A stretch of 6,251 bases of DNA from the NCBI GenBank assembly GCA_958426095.1, contig CATZYB010000149.1, positions 1 through 6,251 on the forward strand, read 5' to 3'. How positions within the stretch are numbered: position 1 is the stretch's first letter; each line of letters opens with the position of its first letter. Made by a program: the position numbers and the translations under genes. This document shows, in pieces, positions 1-6,167 of the stretch. The notes under the pieces were generated by a model. That model did no database searches. It was not told the DNA's origin and saw only the letters and a list, made by a program, of their open reading frames with translations. The stretch is from an uncultured Lachnospiraceae bacterium (GTDB taxonomy: Bacteria; Bacillota; Clostridia; Lachnospirales; Lachnospiraceae).

Positions 1-735
1 ATGAGTATTACCGGTTTTACAGATATTCACTGTCATATCATTCCCGGTGTGGATGATGGGGCTCAGAGTATGGCTCAGGCTGAGGGTATGATTCGTCTTG
101 CTTATAATGACGATACTCGAAGAATCATTGTTACACCTCATTATGGAACAAGCCGAGCAAAAGCTTCCAAAGATGGCATTATTTTTCACTTTCGTGAATT
201 GATGCGCTGGACAAAGGACAACTATCCCGAAATGGAATTGTTTCTTGGACAGGAACTAACATATCATCATGGATTGGAAGAAGAGATTCGTTGTGGAAAT
301 GCGTTTACCATGGCTGGCGGGCATTATGCGCTGATAGAATTTCGGCCGGAGGATGATTACAGCCGGATCAGGCAGGGACTGCAGTCTGTTCAGATGGAAG
401 GCTATTGGCCGATTTTGGCTCATGCGGAGCGCTGCAGGCGGTTAGCGGAAAATATTGATTATGTGGCGGAACTTGTTCGTATGGGAATTTACATACAGGT
501 GAATGCCAAAAGTGTTACAGGGGGGAATGGATGGTGGTGTAAAAGCTGCACCCATAAACTGTTGAAGAACAGACTCGTTCATTTTGTGGCCAGTGATGGG
601 CACGACACAAAAAAAAGGTCTCCGGTTCTTTTCAAAACAGTGGACTATATTGCAAAAAAATATGGAAAGGATTATGCACTGCAGTTATCTGTGGTGAATC
701 CAGGGAAAATTATTTCAGATACGTTTATCGATTAA
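1..735 (+). CDS. cpsB: CpsB/CapC-family (Wzh) protein-tyrosine phosphatase, PHP fold
   Basis: Manganese-type PHP-domain phosphatase of 244 aa, the usual family length, expected to act in the cytoplasm and remove phosphate from the tyrosine tail of the neighbouring CpsD kinase. The family's metal-site residues all appear to be present: the DIHCHIIPGVDDGAQS opening (H10, H12, D18/D19), H47 in TPHY, E85 in GQEL, E113 in ALIEF, H141 in PILAHAER, and D199/H201 in ASDGHD. No signal peptide or membrane segment is seen. The ATG is the first base of the window, so its ribosome site cannot be checked; the start is supported because the metal-binding opening lies 8 residues in, as in relatives. The next gene begins 15 nt after the stop, which implies co-transcription. 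It is distinct from the low-molecular-weight phosphatases (Wzb) that serve this role in proteobacteria. The family assignment is firm; dephosphorylation of this particular kinase is inferred from context. Confidence 0.95.
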   Translation: MSITGFTDIHCHIIPGVDDGAQSMAQAEGMIRLAYNDDTRRIIVTPHYGTSRAKASKDGIIFHFRELMRWTKDNYPEMELFLGQELTYHHGLEEEIRCGNAFTMAGGHYALIEFRPEDDYSRIRQGLQSVQMEGYWPILAHAERCRRLAENIDYVAELVRMGIYIQVNAKSVTGGNGWWCKSCTHKLLKNRLVHFVASDGHDTKKRSPVLFKTVDYIAKKYGKDYALQLSVVNPGKIISDTFID

Positions 736-750
736 CAAGGGGAAGAAAAG

Positions 751-1458
751 ATGCAGAACATACAAATTAAAATACCGTCATTAGATCGGCGGAGTGAAGA
801 AGCCTATAAGACGCTTCGGACAAATCTGCAGTTTTGCGGAAAAGATGTTCGAAGTATTGCGCTTACAAGCTGTACACCATCGGAAGGAAAGTCTGAAATC
901 AGTCTCCATTTGGCAAAATCTTTGGCTGAATCGGGGAAAAGAGTATTGTTTATTGATGGTGATCTTCGAAAATCGGTCATTGTGGGGAGATGCCAGGTGT
1001 CGCAAGGCGTCAGGGGCCTGAGTCATTATTTATCGGGACAAAGTTCCTTTGCAGACATTGTTTATTCAACAAATATACATAATTTTCATATCATTTTTGC
1101 CGGACCGGTACCGCCGAACCCGGCCGAGCTTCTCGGAACAAATAATTTTAAAGTCGCCATGGATAAGCTAAAAACAGTTTATGACTATATTATTATCGAT
1201 ACGCCTCCTTTAGGAAGTGTGATTGACGGCGCTGTCATTGCAAATGAATGCGATGGTTCGATCATGGTCATCGGAGCCAATGAAGTGAGTCGGCGTTTTG
1301 CAAAAAAAGTGATCGAGCAGTTAAAACGGGCCAATTGTCCGATCCTGGGTGTTATTTTAAACAAAGTCGATGTAAAAAACAGCAGCTATGGTCGTTACTA
1401 TGGTAAATACTATGGTAAATATTATGGCAAAGAAGTTGATAAATATCTTGAAGAGTAG
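751..1458 (+). CDS. cpsD: CpsD/CapB-family (Wze) cytoplasmic BY-kinase (tyrosine autokinase)
   Basis: Bacterial tyrosine kinase of 235 aa, of the stand-alone Firmicute type with no membrane segment, which normally needs the CpsC adaptor for activity. Visible motifs: an EAYKTLRTN stretch at 17-25 matching the EX2RX2R oligomerisation motif with Lys in the middle position; Walker A CTPSEGKS at 41-48; Walker A' VLFIDGDLR at 65-73 (D69, D71); Walker B IIIDTPP at 147-153 (D150). The P-loop has Ser44 where many relatives have Gly (PGEGKS), a modest variant. The C-terminus carries the autophosphorylation cluster, with tyrosines at 213, 216, 217, 220, 221, 224, 225 and 232, built from a YYGK repeat. 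An AAGGGGAAG ribosome site precedes the ATG. The gene sits between its phosphatase and its adaptor, so it is probably part of the same transcript. A ParA/MinD-type ATPase is excluded by the tyrosine tail and the context. Confidence 0.95.
   Translation: MQNIQIKIPSLDRRSEEAYKTLRTNLQFCGKDVRSIALTSCTPSEGKSEISLHLAKSLAESGKRVLFIDGDLRKSVIVGRCQVSQGVRGLSHYLSGQSSFADIVYSTNIHNFHIIFAGPVPPNPAELLGTNNFKVAMDKLKTVYDYIIIDTPPLGSVIDGAVIANECDGSIMVIGANEVSRRFAKKVIEQLKRANCPILGVILNKVDVKNSSYGRYYGKYYGKYYGKEVDKYLEE
1387..1434 (+). repeat. 12-bp tandem repeat encoding the kinase tyrosine cluster
   Basis: Four head-to-tail 12-nt units lie in frame at the 3' end of the kinase gene: TATGGTCGTTAC, TATGGTAAATAC, TATGGTAAATAT and TATGGCAAAGAA. 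The second and third differ by one base; the first and last are diverged. Each unit encodes Y-G-(K/R)-(Y/E), giving YGRYYGKYYGKYYGK. Because the period is a multiple of three, gain or loss of a unit would change the number of phosphorylatable tyrosines without a frameshift. Short tyrosine repeats are usual in this family; near identity at the DNA level is the added point. Confidence 0.85.
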
Positions 1459-1472
1459 GGTGGTGAAAAAGA

Positions 1473-2204
1473 ATGTACAGTGATAACAGAGAAGACGACG
1501 AGATGGAAATTGACCTGGTGGAGGTCTTTCAATTAATGCTTAAGCGCTGGTGGCTTATTATCGGCTGTGCCGTGGTGTTTGCCGCCGCAGCTTTTGGATA
1601 TACAAAACTTTTTGTGACGCCTCAGTACGAGGCGTCGTCGATGATCTACATATTATCGAAGACGACCAGTATATCCTCGGCGCTGGATCTGCAGCTCGGC
1701 AAGCAGCTGACTGTCGATTTTGAAACCCTGGCAACAAGCCGGCCGGTAGTGGAAAAGGTTATTGATGAATTAGGTCTTGATACGGAATATGAGACTTTAG
1801 TCGGCAGTATCACCGTATCAAATCCGACGGATACACAGATTTTAAAGATTTCTGCCAGAAATCCCGACCCGGTGTTAGCCCGGGATATATCCAACGCCAT
1901 GTCTGATGCGACGGCAGAGCAGATCGCGGCGGTTATGGTGACCGATAAACCGAGTACGGTGGAGGAGGCTGTCGTTCCAAGATATCCGATCAGTCCGAGT
2001 GTGAAGAAAAACACATTGATCGCAGGTCTGGCCGGGGCCCTTCTGGTGATGGCTGTTATCGTGTTAAATTATCTTTTTGATGACCGGATCAAGAGTGAAG
2101 AAGATATTGTAAAGTATCTGGAATTAAACGCTCTTGCCTCAATTCCATTGAATAAAGGTGAAAAATCTTCCAAAAAGAAAAAGGCTGGAAAGAAGGCGGC
2201 CTAA
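1473..2204 (+). CDS. cpsC: CpsC/CapA-family (Wzd, Wzz-type) chain-length regulator and kinase adaptor
   Basis: Membrane protein of 243 aa with the Wzz topology: a short cytoplasmic N-terminus with MEIDLVEVF at 11-19, a first membrane helix at about 27-48 beginning after KRWW, an extracytoplasmic domain at about 49-178, a proline-rich PRYPISPSV segment at 169-177, a second helix at about 181-201, and a cytoplasmic tail starting DDRIKSEEDI. Family members set polymer length and their tail activates the CpsD kinase. The last dozen or so residues are strongly basic (SSKKKKAGKKAA), which could contact membrane lipid or the kinase. The start at 1473 has an AGGGTGG ribosome site 7-9 nt upstream; the in-frame Met11 (1503) has no convincing site. 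The gene follows the kinase by 14 nt, and its stop codon directly abuts the sortase start. The adaptor is encoded after the kinase, opposite to the pneumococcal wzd-wze order. Confidence 0.93.
   Translation: MYSDNREDDEMEIDLVEVFQLMLKRWWLIIGCAVVFAAAAFGYTKLFVTPQYEASSMIYILSKTTSISSALDLQLGKQLTVDFETLATSRPVVEKVIDELGLDTEYETLVGSITVSNPTDTQILKISARNPDPVLARDISNAMSDATAEQIAAVMVTDKPSTVEEAVVPRYPISPSVKKNTLIAGLAGALLVMAVIVLNYLFDDRIKSEEDIVKYLELNALASIPLNKGEKSSKKKKAGKKAA
2191..2196 (+). promoter_or_regulatory. Ribosome binding site of the sortase gene, inside the cpsC coding end
   Basis: AGAAGG lies 8 nt before the ATG at 2205, within codons for the lysine-rich CpsC tail. Since the cpsC stop (2202-2204) touches the sortase start, ribosomes finishing cpsC could re-initiate here, so translational coupling is likely but inferred. 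Confidence 0.6.
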
Positions 2205-2960
2205 ATGAAAAGCAGTCTGCGAAAAACATTATTTATACTTTGTATTATTGGCGCCGGATTGTGTATCGGTTTCCTTGCATATTATTATATGAAGCTTCAG
2301 GAAAATAAAAAAATCTATGAAGATTTGCAGAGCCAGCCTGAAACACAGACTCTGGCTGCAAATGAGACTGAAGAGATGACAGAGACGGCAGAGAGCGGGG
2401 AGAAACCGGAAATTCCTGTGAATTTTGAGGAGCTTTGGGAAATCAATCCGGAGATTTATGCCTGGATCGAAATTCCGGGGACATCCGTGGCTTATCCGAT
2501 CGTGCAAAGCGCGTCGGATAACAGCTATTATCTGAATCATACGATTGAAGGTATGGCCGGCTATCCGGGATCCATTTATACTGAAGGTGTTAATTCAAAG
2601 GATTTTCAGGATTTCAATACACTGATCTATGGTCATGACATGGAAGACGGATCCATGTTTGGAGGCCTCCATCAGTTTGCGGATCCGGATTATCTGAAAA
2701 ATCATGAGACATTAATCATTTATACACCGGAGCATAAGCTGACCTATCGGATCTTTATGTCTCTCACCTATGATGACAGACACATTATGGGAAACTTTGA
2801 TTTTTCAGAAGATCAGGAAAGGGAGGCGTATCTGGACTCGATCGGAAACACAGATGAGGAGATCACGGCTGACAGTAAAATAGTGACATTGAGTACGTGT
2901 ATTGCTGCCCAGCCGTCAAATCGTTTTTTAGTAGAGGCGGTCTTAATCAATGAAGAATAA
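2205..2960 (+). CDS. srtB: Class B sortase (cysteine transpeptidase)
   Basis: Sortase of 251 aa with an N-terminal signal anchor (about 9-29, preceded by KSSLRK), an acidic linker at about 40-72, and an extracytoplasmic catalytic domain from about 75. The catalytic triad is visible: H144 in LIYGHDMEDGSMFGGL, C232 in VTLSTCIAA, and R240 in SNRFLVEAV. The SDNSYYLNH segment (104-112), GHxMxDGSMF and the length place it in class B rather than A, C or D. Class B enzymes often give Asn after the catalytic His; here it is Asp145. Sortases cleave a sorting signal between Thr and Gly and join the protein to a peptidoglycan amino group. The likely substrate is the SPKTG protein at 4023-4619; C. difficile SrtB is known to accept SPKTG-like motifs, so the pairing is plausible. 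The gene lies between cpsC and the LCP gene, an unusual position for a sortase. Class is firm; the substrate is inferred. Confidence 0.95.
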   Translation: MKSSLRKTLFILCIIGAGLCIGFLAYYYMKLQENKKIYEDLQSQPETQTLAANETEEMTETAESGEKPEIPVNFEELWEINPEIYAWIEIPGTSVAYPIVQSASDNSYYLNHTIEGMAGYPGSIYTEGVNSKDFQDFNTLIYGHDMEDGSMFGGLHQFADPDYLKNHETLIIYTPEHKLTYRIFMSLTYDDRHIMGNFDFSEDQEREAYLDSIGNTDEEITADSKIVTLSTCIAAQPSNRFLVEAVLINEE

Positions 2961-3963
2961 TCGACAAATAATGACTATATTGGCAGCGATATGTGCCGTT
3001 CTGGTTATTGCTGCCGGCGTTTTCGTTTTTCTGAGAGCAAGAGATGCCCAAACGGTAAGCCGTCAAGATTCGGATGATTTTACATATGAAGATTCTGAAG
3101 GGAAATCTGAAAATTCTTTATCCGGAACAGAAATTACTGTGGATGGGAAAACCTATATTTATAATACGGATATCCGCAATATTCTTTTTATGGGCGTGGA
3201 TAAAAAAGATGAAACCATGGAAGTTCAGGAATATGCAGGCCGCGGAGGCCAGGCGGATTGTATTATACTCTTGTCTTTAAATACAAAAGAAAAAACGGCT
3301 GTGATGTTGAATATATCCAGAGATTCTATGACGGACGTGGATATTTACGATATGTCCGGCAATTTTGTGGGAACAGAAGAAATGCAGCTTGCGCTGCAGT
3401 ACGCCTATGGTGACGGAGAAAAACGGAGCTGTTGGCTTATGAAAAAAGCAGTAGGGAATCTTTTGAACGATATTCCTATTCACGGTTATCTGGCATTAAA
3501 CATTGACGGTATATCGGTGATCAATGATGTTCTTGGCGGCGTAGAGATTACCATACCGGAGGATTACACATCCATTGATGAAGCCTTTGTGAAAGGAACA
3601 ACGCTGACATTGAGCGGAAGTCAGGCGGAAAAATACGTCAGATATCGGGATATTGAAGAATTTGGAAGCAATAACGGCCGTATGGAACGCCAAAATCAGT
3701 TTCTAAAAGCGCTGGTGAGTCTTTTGAAAGAAAAAATTTCTGAAAACTCATCGATCGTTGATACGTTATTTAACGTCGGCCAGCCCTATATGACTACCGA
3801 TCTGACTGTGGACCAGTTGGAAGAATATTCCTCTTACACACTTGATGATATTTACATAAAGGTTCCCGGGGAGACACGGGAAGGAATAAGCCATGATGAA
3901 TATGTGGTAGATGTAAAAAAATTATCAGATGTATTAATAAAAATGCTTTATAAAGAAAAATAA
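2950..3963 (+). CDS. LytR-CpsA-Psr (LCP) family wall-polymer ligase
   Basis: Protein of 337 aa with an N-terminal membrane anchor (about 8-28), a low-complexity acidic linker (about 38-58) and an extracytoplasmic LCP domain from about 75 to 255. Family landmarks: NILFMGVD at 77-84; an Asp in QADCIILL (D103) corresponding to the conserved RSD-type Asp; NISRDSM at 121-127 (R124, D125); YGDGEKRS at 153-160; LGGVEITIP at 195-203; and RYRDIEEFGSNNGRMERQNQFL at 231-252 in the arginine-rich lipid-phosphate site (R231, R233, R244, Q248). That last segment has SNN before GR, where relatives usually have an acidic residue. LCP proteins transfer polyprenyl-linked polymers onto peptidoglycan, so this one probably attaches the polymer made by the locus. 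The start overlaps the sortase end by 11 nt, with AGAGGCGG upstream, which suggests coupling. In pneumococcus the equivalent gene (cpsA/wzg) comes first in the operon; here it comes after the regulators. Confidence 0.93.
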   Translation: MKNNRQIMTILAAICAVLVIAAGVFVFLRARDAQTVSRQDSDDFTYEDSEGKSENSLSGTEITVDGKTYIYNTDIRNILFMGVDKKDETMEVQEYAGRGGQADCIILLSLNTKEKTAVMLNISRDSMTDVDIYDMSGNFVGTEEMQLALQYAYGDGEKRSCWLMKKAVGNLLNDIPIHGYLALNIDGISVINDVLGGVEITIPEDYTSIDEAFVKGTTLTLSGSQAEKYVRYRDIEEFGSNNGRMERQNQFLKALVSLLKEKISENSSIVDTLFNVGQPYMTTDLTVDQLEEYSSYTLDDIYIKVPGETREGISHDEYVVDVKKLSDVLIKMLYKEK

Positions 3964-3975
3964 ATGTGGTAAAAT
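3947..3975 (+). promoter_or_regulatory. Probable sigma-A promoter for the SPKTG surface-protein gene
   Basis: A TAAAAT -10 box (3970-3975) has an extended TG motif (TGG, 3967-3969) and lies 17 nt after TTTATA (3947-3952), which matches four of six -35 consensus positions. It starts in the last codons of the LCP gene and would begin transcription near 3982, leaving a leader of about 40 nt. It is read by eye, with no transcript data. Confidence 0.6.
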
Positions 3976-4007
3976 AGAGCAAAGTTAGATAAGTTATAAA
4001 AAATAAA

Positions 4008-4015
4008 AAGGAGAG
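4008..4015 (+). promoter_or_regulatory. Strong ribosome binding site of the surface-protein gene
   Basis: AAGGAGAG lies 7 nt before the ATG at 4023 in an A-rich, probably unstructured leader. It is the closest to consensus of the ribosome sites in the window and agrees with high expression of the gene. Confidence 0.85.
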
Positions 4016-4022
4016 AAAGCAT

Positions 4023-4619
4023 ATGAAAAAAATTAAACGACTGGCAGGAATTTGTGCAGCAGCAGTATTGGCTTTAAGCATGAGCCTGGGCGCATTCGCG
4101 GCTGAAAGCCCATCTGCAGAGGGTATCGTCATCAGCGGAAAAACATCAGATGCGGACGGAAACACTGTACAGGTCACTTTGGAAGAAGTTACAGATACTG
4201 CCGCAAAAGCAATGCTGGACGATGCAGATTACCTGAAACAGATCATCGGTGACGAGTATATCGAAGGCATGAAGGTAGCCGATATGAAAGATGTTTCTGT
4301 TCCAGACGGCACACCGATGCCAGTAACCATCGAGTTTGAAGTGAACGGTGTGAATAAAAACACAAAAGTCGTTGTACTTCATTATAATGGAACTGAATGG
4401 GAGAAGGTTAAAGTAGACGCTGTAGATTATCGTTCTGTAACAGCTACTTTTGACAGTTTATCTCCTGTGGCATTTATCCTGGACAAGGTTGATGAGACAG
4501 CAAATGTCGGAACAACTTCTCCAAAAACAGGAATGTCTCCACTGGTGATCATGGCGGCTTTTGGAGCAGTGATTTGTATGGCTGGCGCTGTAGCGCTGAC
4601 TAAAAAAGAAAGAGCATAG
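4023..4619 (+). CDS. Small secreted wall-anchored protein with SPKTG sorting signal
   Basis: Protein of 198 aa: a Sec signal peptide (KKIKR, hydrophobic to about 24, predicted cut after AFA at 26/27), a mature acidic domain of about 140 aa, then a sorting signal of SPKTG (166-170), a hydrophobic span (about 172-193) and a KKER tail. The mature part looks beta-rich, with VTIEFEVNG, KVVVLHYNGTEWEKVKV and SVTATFDSLSPVAFIL; this resembles single-domain surface proteins of Clostridia, but I recognise no enzyme or binding motif. It has no cysteine outside the signal peptide and sorting-signal helix. The motif and the sortase two genes upstream suggest attachment to peptidoglycan by that enzyme. The gene has its own likely promoter, a strong ribosome site and a terminator, and Ile codons 8 ATC, 3 ATT, 0 ATA, unlike the LCP gene (3, 14, 10), which suggests high expression. 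Possible roles are structural coat component, adhesin or polymer partner; none is shown. Confidence 0.93.
   Translation: MKKIKRLAGICAAAVLALSMSLGAFAAESPSAEGIVISGKTSDADGNTVQVTLEEVTDTAAKAMLDDADYLKQIIGDEYIEGMKVADMKDVSVPDGTPMPVTIEFEVNGVNKNTKVVVLHYNGTEWEKVKVDAVDYRSVTATFDSLSPVAFILDKVDETANVGTTSPKTGMSPLVIMAAFGAVICMAGAVALTKKERA
4518..4616 (+). other. C-terminal cell-wall sorting signal (SPKTG, hydrophobic helix, KKER tail)
   Basis: Codons 166-170 encode SPKTG (4518-4532), followed by about 22 hydrophobic residues and a KKERA end. This three-part layout defines sortase substrates. The motif is an SPxTG variant rather than LPxTG or the NPQTN of S. aureus SrtB, and matches the preference reported for clostridial class B sortases. 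Cleavage would fall between T169 and G170. Confidence 0.9.
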
Positions 4620-4631
4620 GCAATTTTGAAT

Positions 4632-4667
4632 AAAGGACTATATAGAAAAAATCTTATAGTCCTTTTT
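4632..4667 (+). terminator. Intrinsic terminator after the surface-protein gene
   Basis: AAAGGACTATA (4632-4642) pairs perfectly with TATAGTCCTTT (4655-4665), an 11-bp stem. AGA (4644-4646) and TCT (4652-4654) can extend it past one bulged T, leaving a loop of five A. A run of five T (4663-4667) ends the structure. It lies 12 nt after the surface-protein stop and 48 nt before the priming transferase. The stem is A/T-rich except for a GGAC/GTCC core, so partial read-through is possible. Confidence 0.88.
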
Positions 4668-4715
4668 AATGGAAAAAGATTGCGGATGATAAGTACGTGA
4701 TGGTGAGGATGGAAG

Positions 4716-6167
4716 ATGTATAAGAAAAGCGCACAGGGATGGATCAAACATCTGGATTTTATTATATTGGATTTAATATGTCTGCATATTGCCTTTATTT
4801 TAGCTTATATGATGCGCCATGGAATGAATAATCCTTATGCGGTTCCGATTTACCGTAATGTAGCCTTTGTGATGACAGCAATAGATATTCTCGTTATTGT
4901 GTTTTTTGAGTCTCTCAAAAATGTAGTGAAACGCGGATATTATAAAGAGTTTTCTATGACGTTTAAGCATGTCTGTCTCGTAATCCTGCTTACTATCTTT
5001 TACTTGTTTTTTATACAGGAAAGCGCTCAGTATTCTCGAAGTACCCTCATCGCTCTTGGCGTGATCTATGCGGTGCTGAGTTACATGACACGTATTTTGT
5101 GGAGAATGTTTCTTGAAAAGAGAAGAAGCGGCGGGGGCAAGCGGTCCCTGATCATTATTACATCCGATGGCAGAGTTGACAGGGTTGTTAAGAACATAAA
5201 AGATCATAATTATGAAGGATTTGACATTAATGGCATAGCGGTCATTAATAAAGATATGAAGGGCATAACTGTTGATGGAATCCCGGTGGTGGCTAATCTC
5301 GATACGGTGGTTGAATATGTCTGCCGGGAGTGGGTGGACGAAGTGTTCATCAATCTCGGCTCGGAAGAACCGTACCCGGAGAACTTGGTCAGTCAATTTG
5401 CAGAGATGGGCGTTGTTGTACATATAAAGCTTGTTAAATCTTCAGAACTCGTGGGACAGAAACAATTCGTTGAACGTCTGGGAAACTATACAGTCCTGAC
5501 GACAAGTATCAATTATGTGAGTGCGCGCCAGATTTTTCTGAAACGTGCGATGGATATTCTCGGTGGCATAGTCGGCTGCCTGATCACAGGAATTCTTTTT
5601 GTTATCCTGGCACCGATTATTCATAAACAGTCCCCGGGACCGGTCTTTTTTACTCAAACCAGAGTTGGAAAGAATGGAAAGAAATTTAAAATGTATAAAT
5701 TCCGAAGTATGTATATGGATGCGGAGGAGCGAAAGAAAGAGCTGATGGCCCAAAATCGGGTCAAGGATGGCATGATGTTCAAACTGGACTGGGATCCTCG
5801 AATTATCGGAAGTCGCCAGCTGCCGGATGGCACCGTAAAAAAAGGCGTGGGGAACTTCATTCGGGACTGGAGTCTTGACGAATTCCCACAGTTCATCAAT
5901 GTCCTTTTGGGAGATATGAGCCTGGTAGGAACCCGCCCTCCGACAGTGGATGAATGGGAAAAATATAACCTTCATCACAGGGCCAGATTGGCAACCAAGC
6001 CGGGGGTTACCGGCATGTGGCAGGTCAGCGGCCGGAGCAACATTACCGACTTCGAAGAAGTTGTCAAGCTCGATAAACAATACATCACTGACTGGGATTT
6101 GGGAATGGACATCAAAATTCTGTTAAAAACCATTGGCGTTGTCTTCAAACGCGAAGGCTCTATGTGA
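4716..6167 (+). CDS. Polyprenyl-phosphate sugar-1-phosphate transferase (WcaJ/CpsE type priming enzyme)
   Basis: Polytopic membrane enzyme of 483 aa, the normal size of the large WcaJ/CpsE subfamily. It has four predicted N-terminal helices (about 14-33, 46-66, 85-102, 108-128), a nucleotide-binding-like middle domain (about 142-260, beginning [13 protein letters not shown]), a membrane segment at about 281-302, and the C-terminal bacterial sugar transferase domain. Motifs: [10 protein letters not shown] (276-284), [19 protein letters not shown] (306-324), YKFRSM (327-332), the catalytic DE pair D388-E389 in [22 protein letters not shown], and [15 protein letters not shown] (428-442). It moves a sugar-1-phosphate from a UDP-sugar to undecaprenyl phosphate, the first step of repeat-unit assembly; glucose or galactose is common in this subfamily, but the sugar cannot be read from sequence. 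A GGTGAGG ribosome site precedes the start by 7 nt. It follows an intrinsic terminator with no clear promoter of its own. Confidence 0.94.
   Translation: MYKKSAQGWIKHLDFIILDLICLHIAFILAYMMRHGMNNPYAVPIYRNVAFVMTAIDILVIVFFESLKNVVKRGYYKEFSMTFKHVCLVILLTIFYLFFIQESAQYSRSTLIALGVIYAVLSYMTRILWRMFLEKRRSGGGKRSLIIITSDGRVDRVVKNIKDHNYEGFDINGIAVINKDMKGITVDGIPVVANLDTVVEYVCREWVDEVFINLGSEEPYPENLVSQFAEMGVVVHIKLVKSSELVGQKQFVERLGNYTVLTTSINYVSARQIFLKRAMDILGGIVGCLITGILFVILAPIIHKQSPGPVFFTQTRVGKNGKKFKMYKFRSMYMDAEERKKELMAQNRVKDGMMFKLDWDPRIIGSRQLPDGTVKKGVGNFIRDWSLDEFPQFINVLLGDMSLVGTRPPTVDEWEKYNLHHRARLATKPGVTGMWQVSGRSNITDFEEVVKLDKQYITDWDLGMDIKILLKTIGVVFKREGSM

Noticed and set aside
1387..1434. Tandem repeats considered as a CRISPR-like array
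   Set aside because: Units are 12 nt with no spacers and lie in frame within the kinase tail.
1503..1505. Alternative start (Met11) for cpsC
   Set aside because: It has no convincing ribosome site, whereas the ATG at 1473 has AGGGTGG at proper spacing.
3946..3955. CTTTATAAAG palindrome at the end of the LCP gene as a terminator
   Set aside because: It is a 10-bp self-complementary sequence with no loop and no G/C core; it is better explained as coding sequence overlapping a -35 box.
4668..4715. Possible promoter for the priming transferase (TTGCGG at 4680-4685)
   Set aside because: No -10-like hexamer occurs 16-18 nt downstream; the sequence there is the G-rich ribosome site.
4800..5423. 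Long open frame on the minus strand (207 codons) opposite the priming transferase
   Set aside because: It is a shadow of a clearly recognised enzyme; its translation shows no domain and is rich in His, Asn and Cys as typical of antisense frames.
5442..6080. Minus-strand open frame of 212 codons
   Set aside because: It lies entirely opposite the conserved catalytic domain of the sugar transferase and its translation resembles no family I know.
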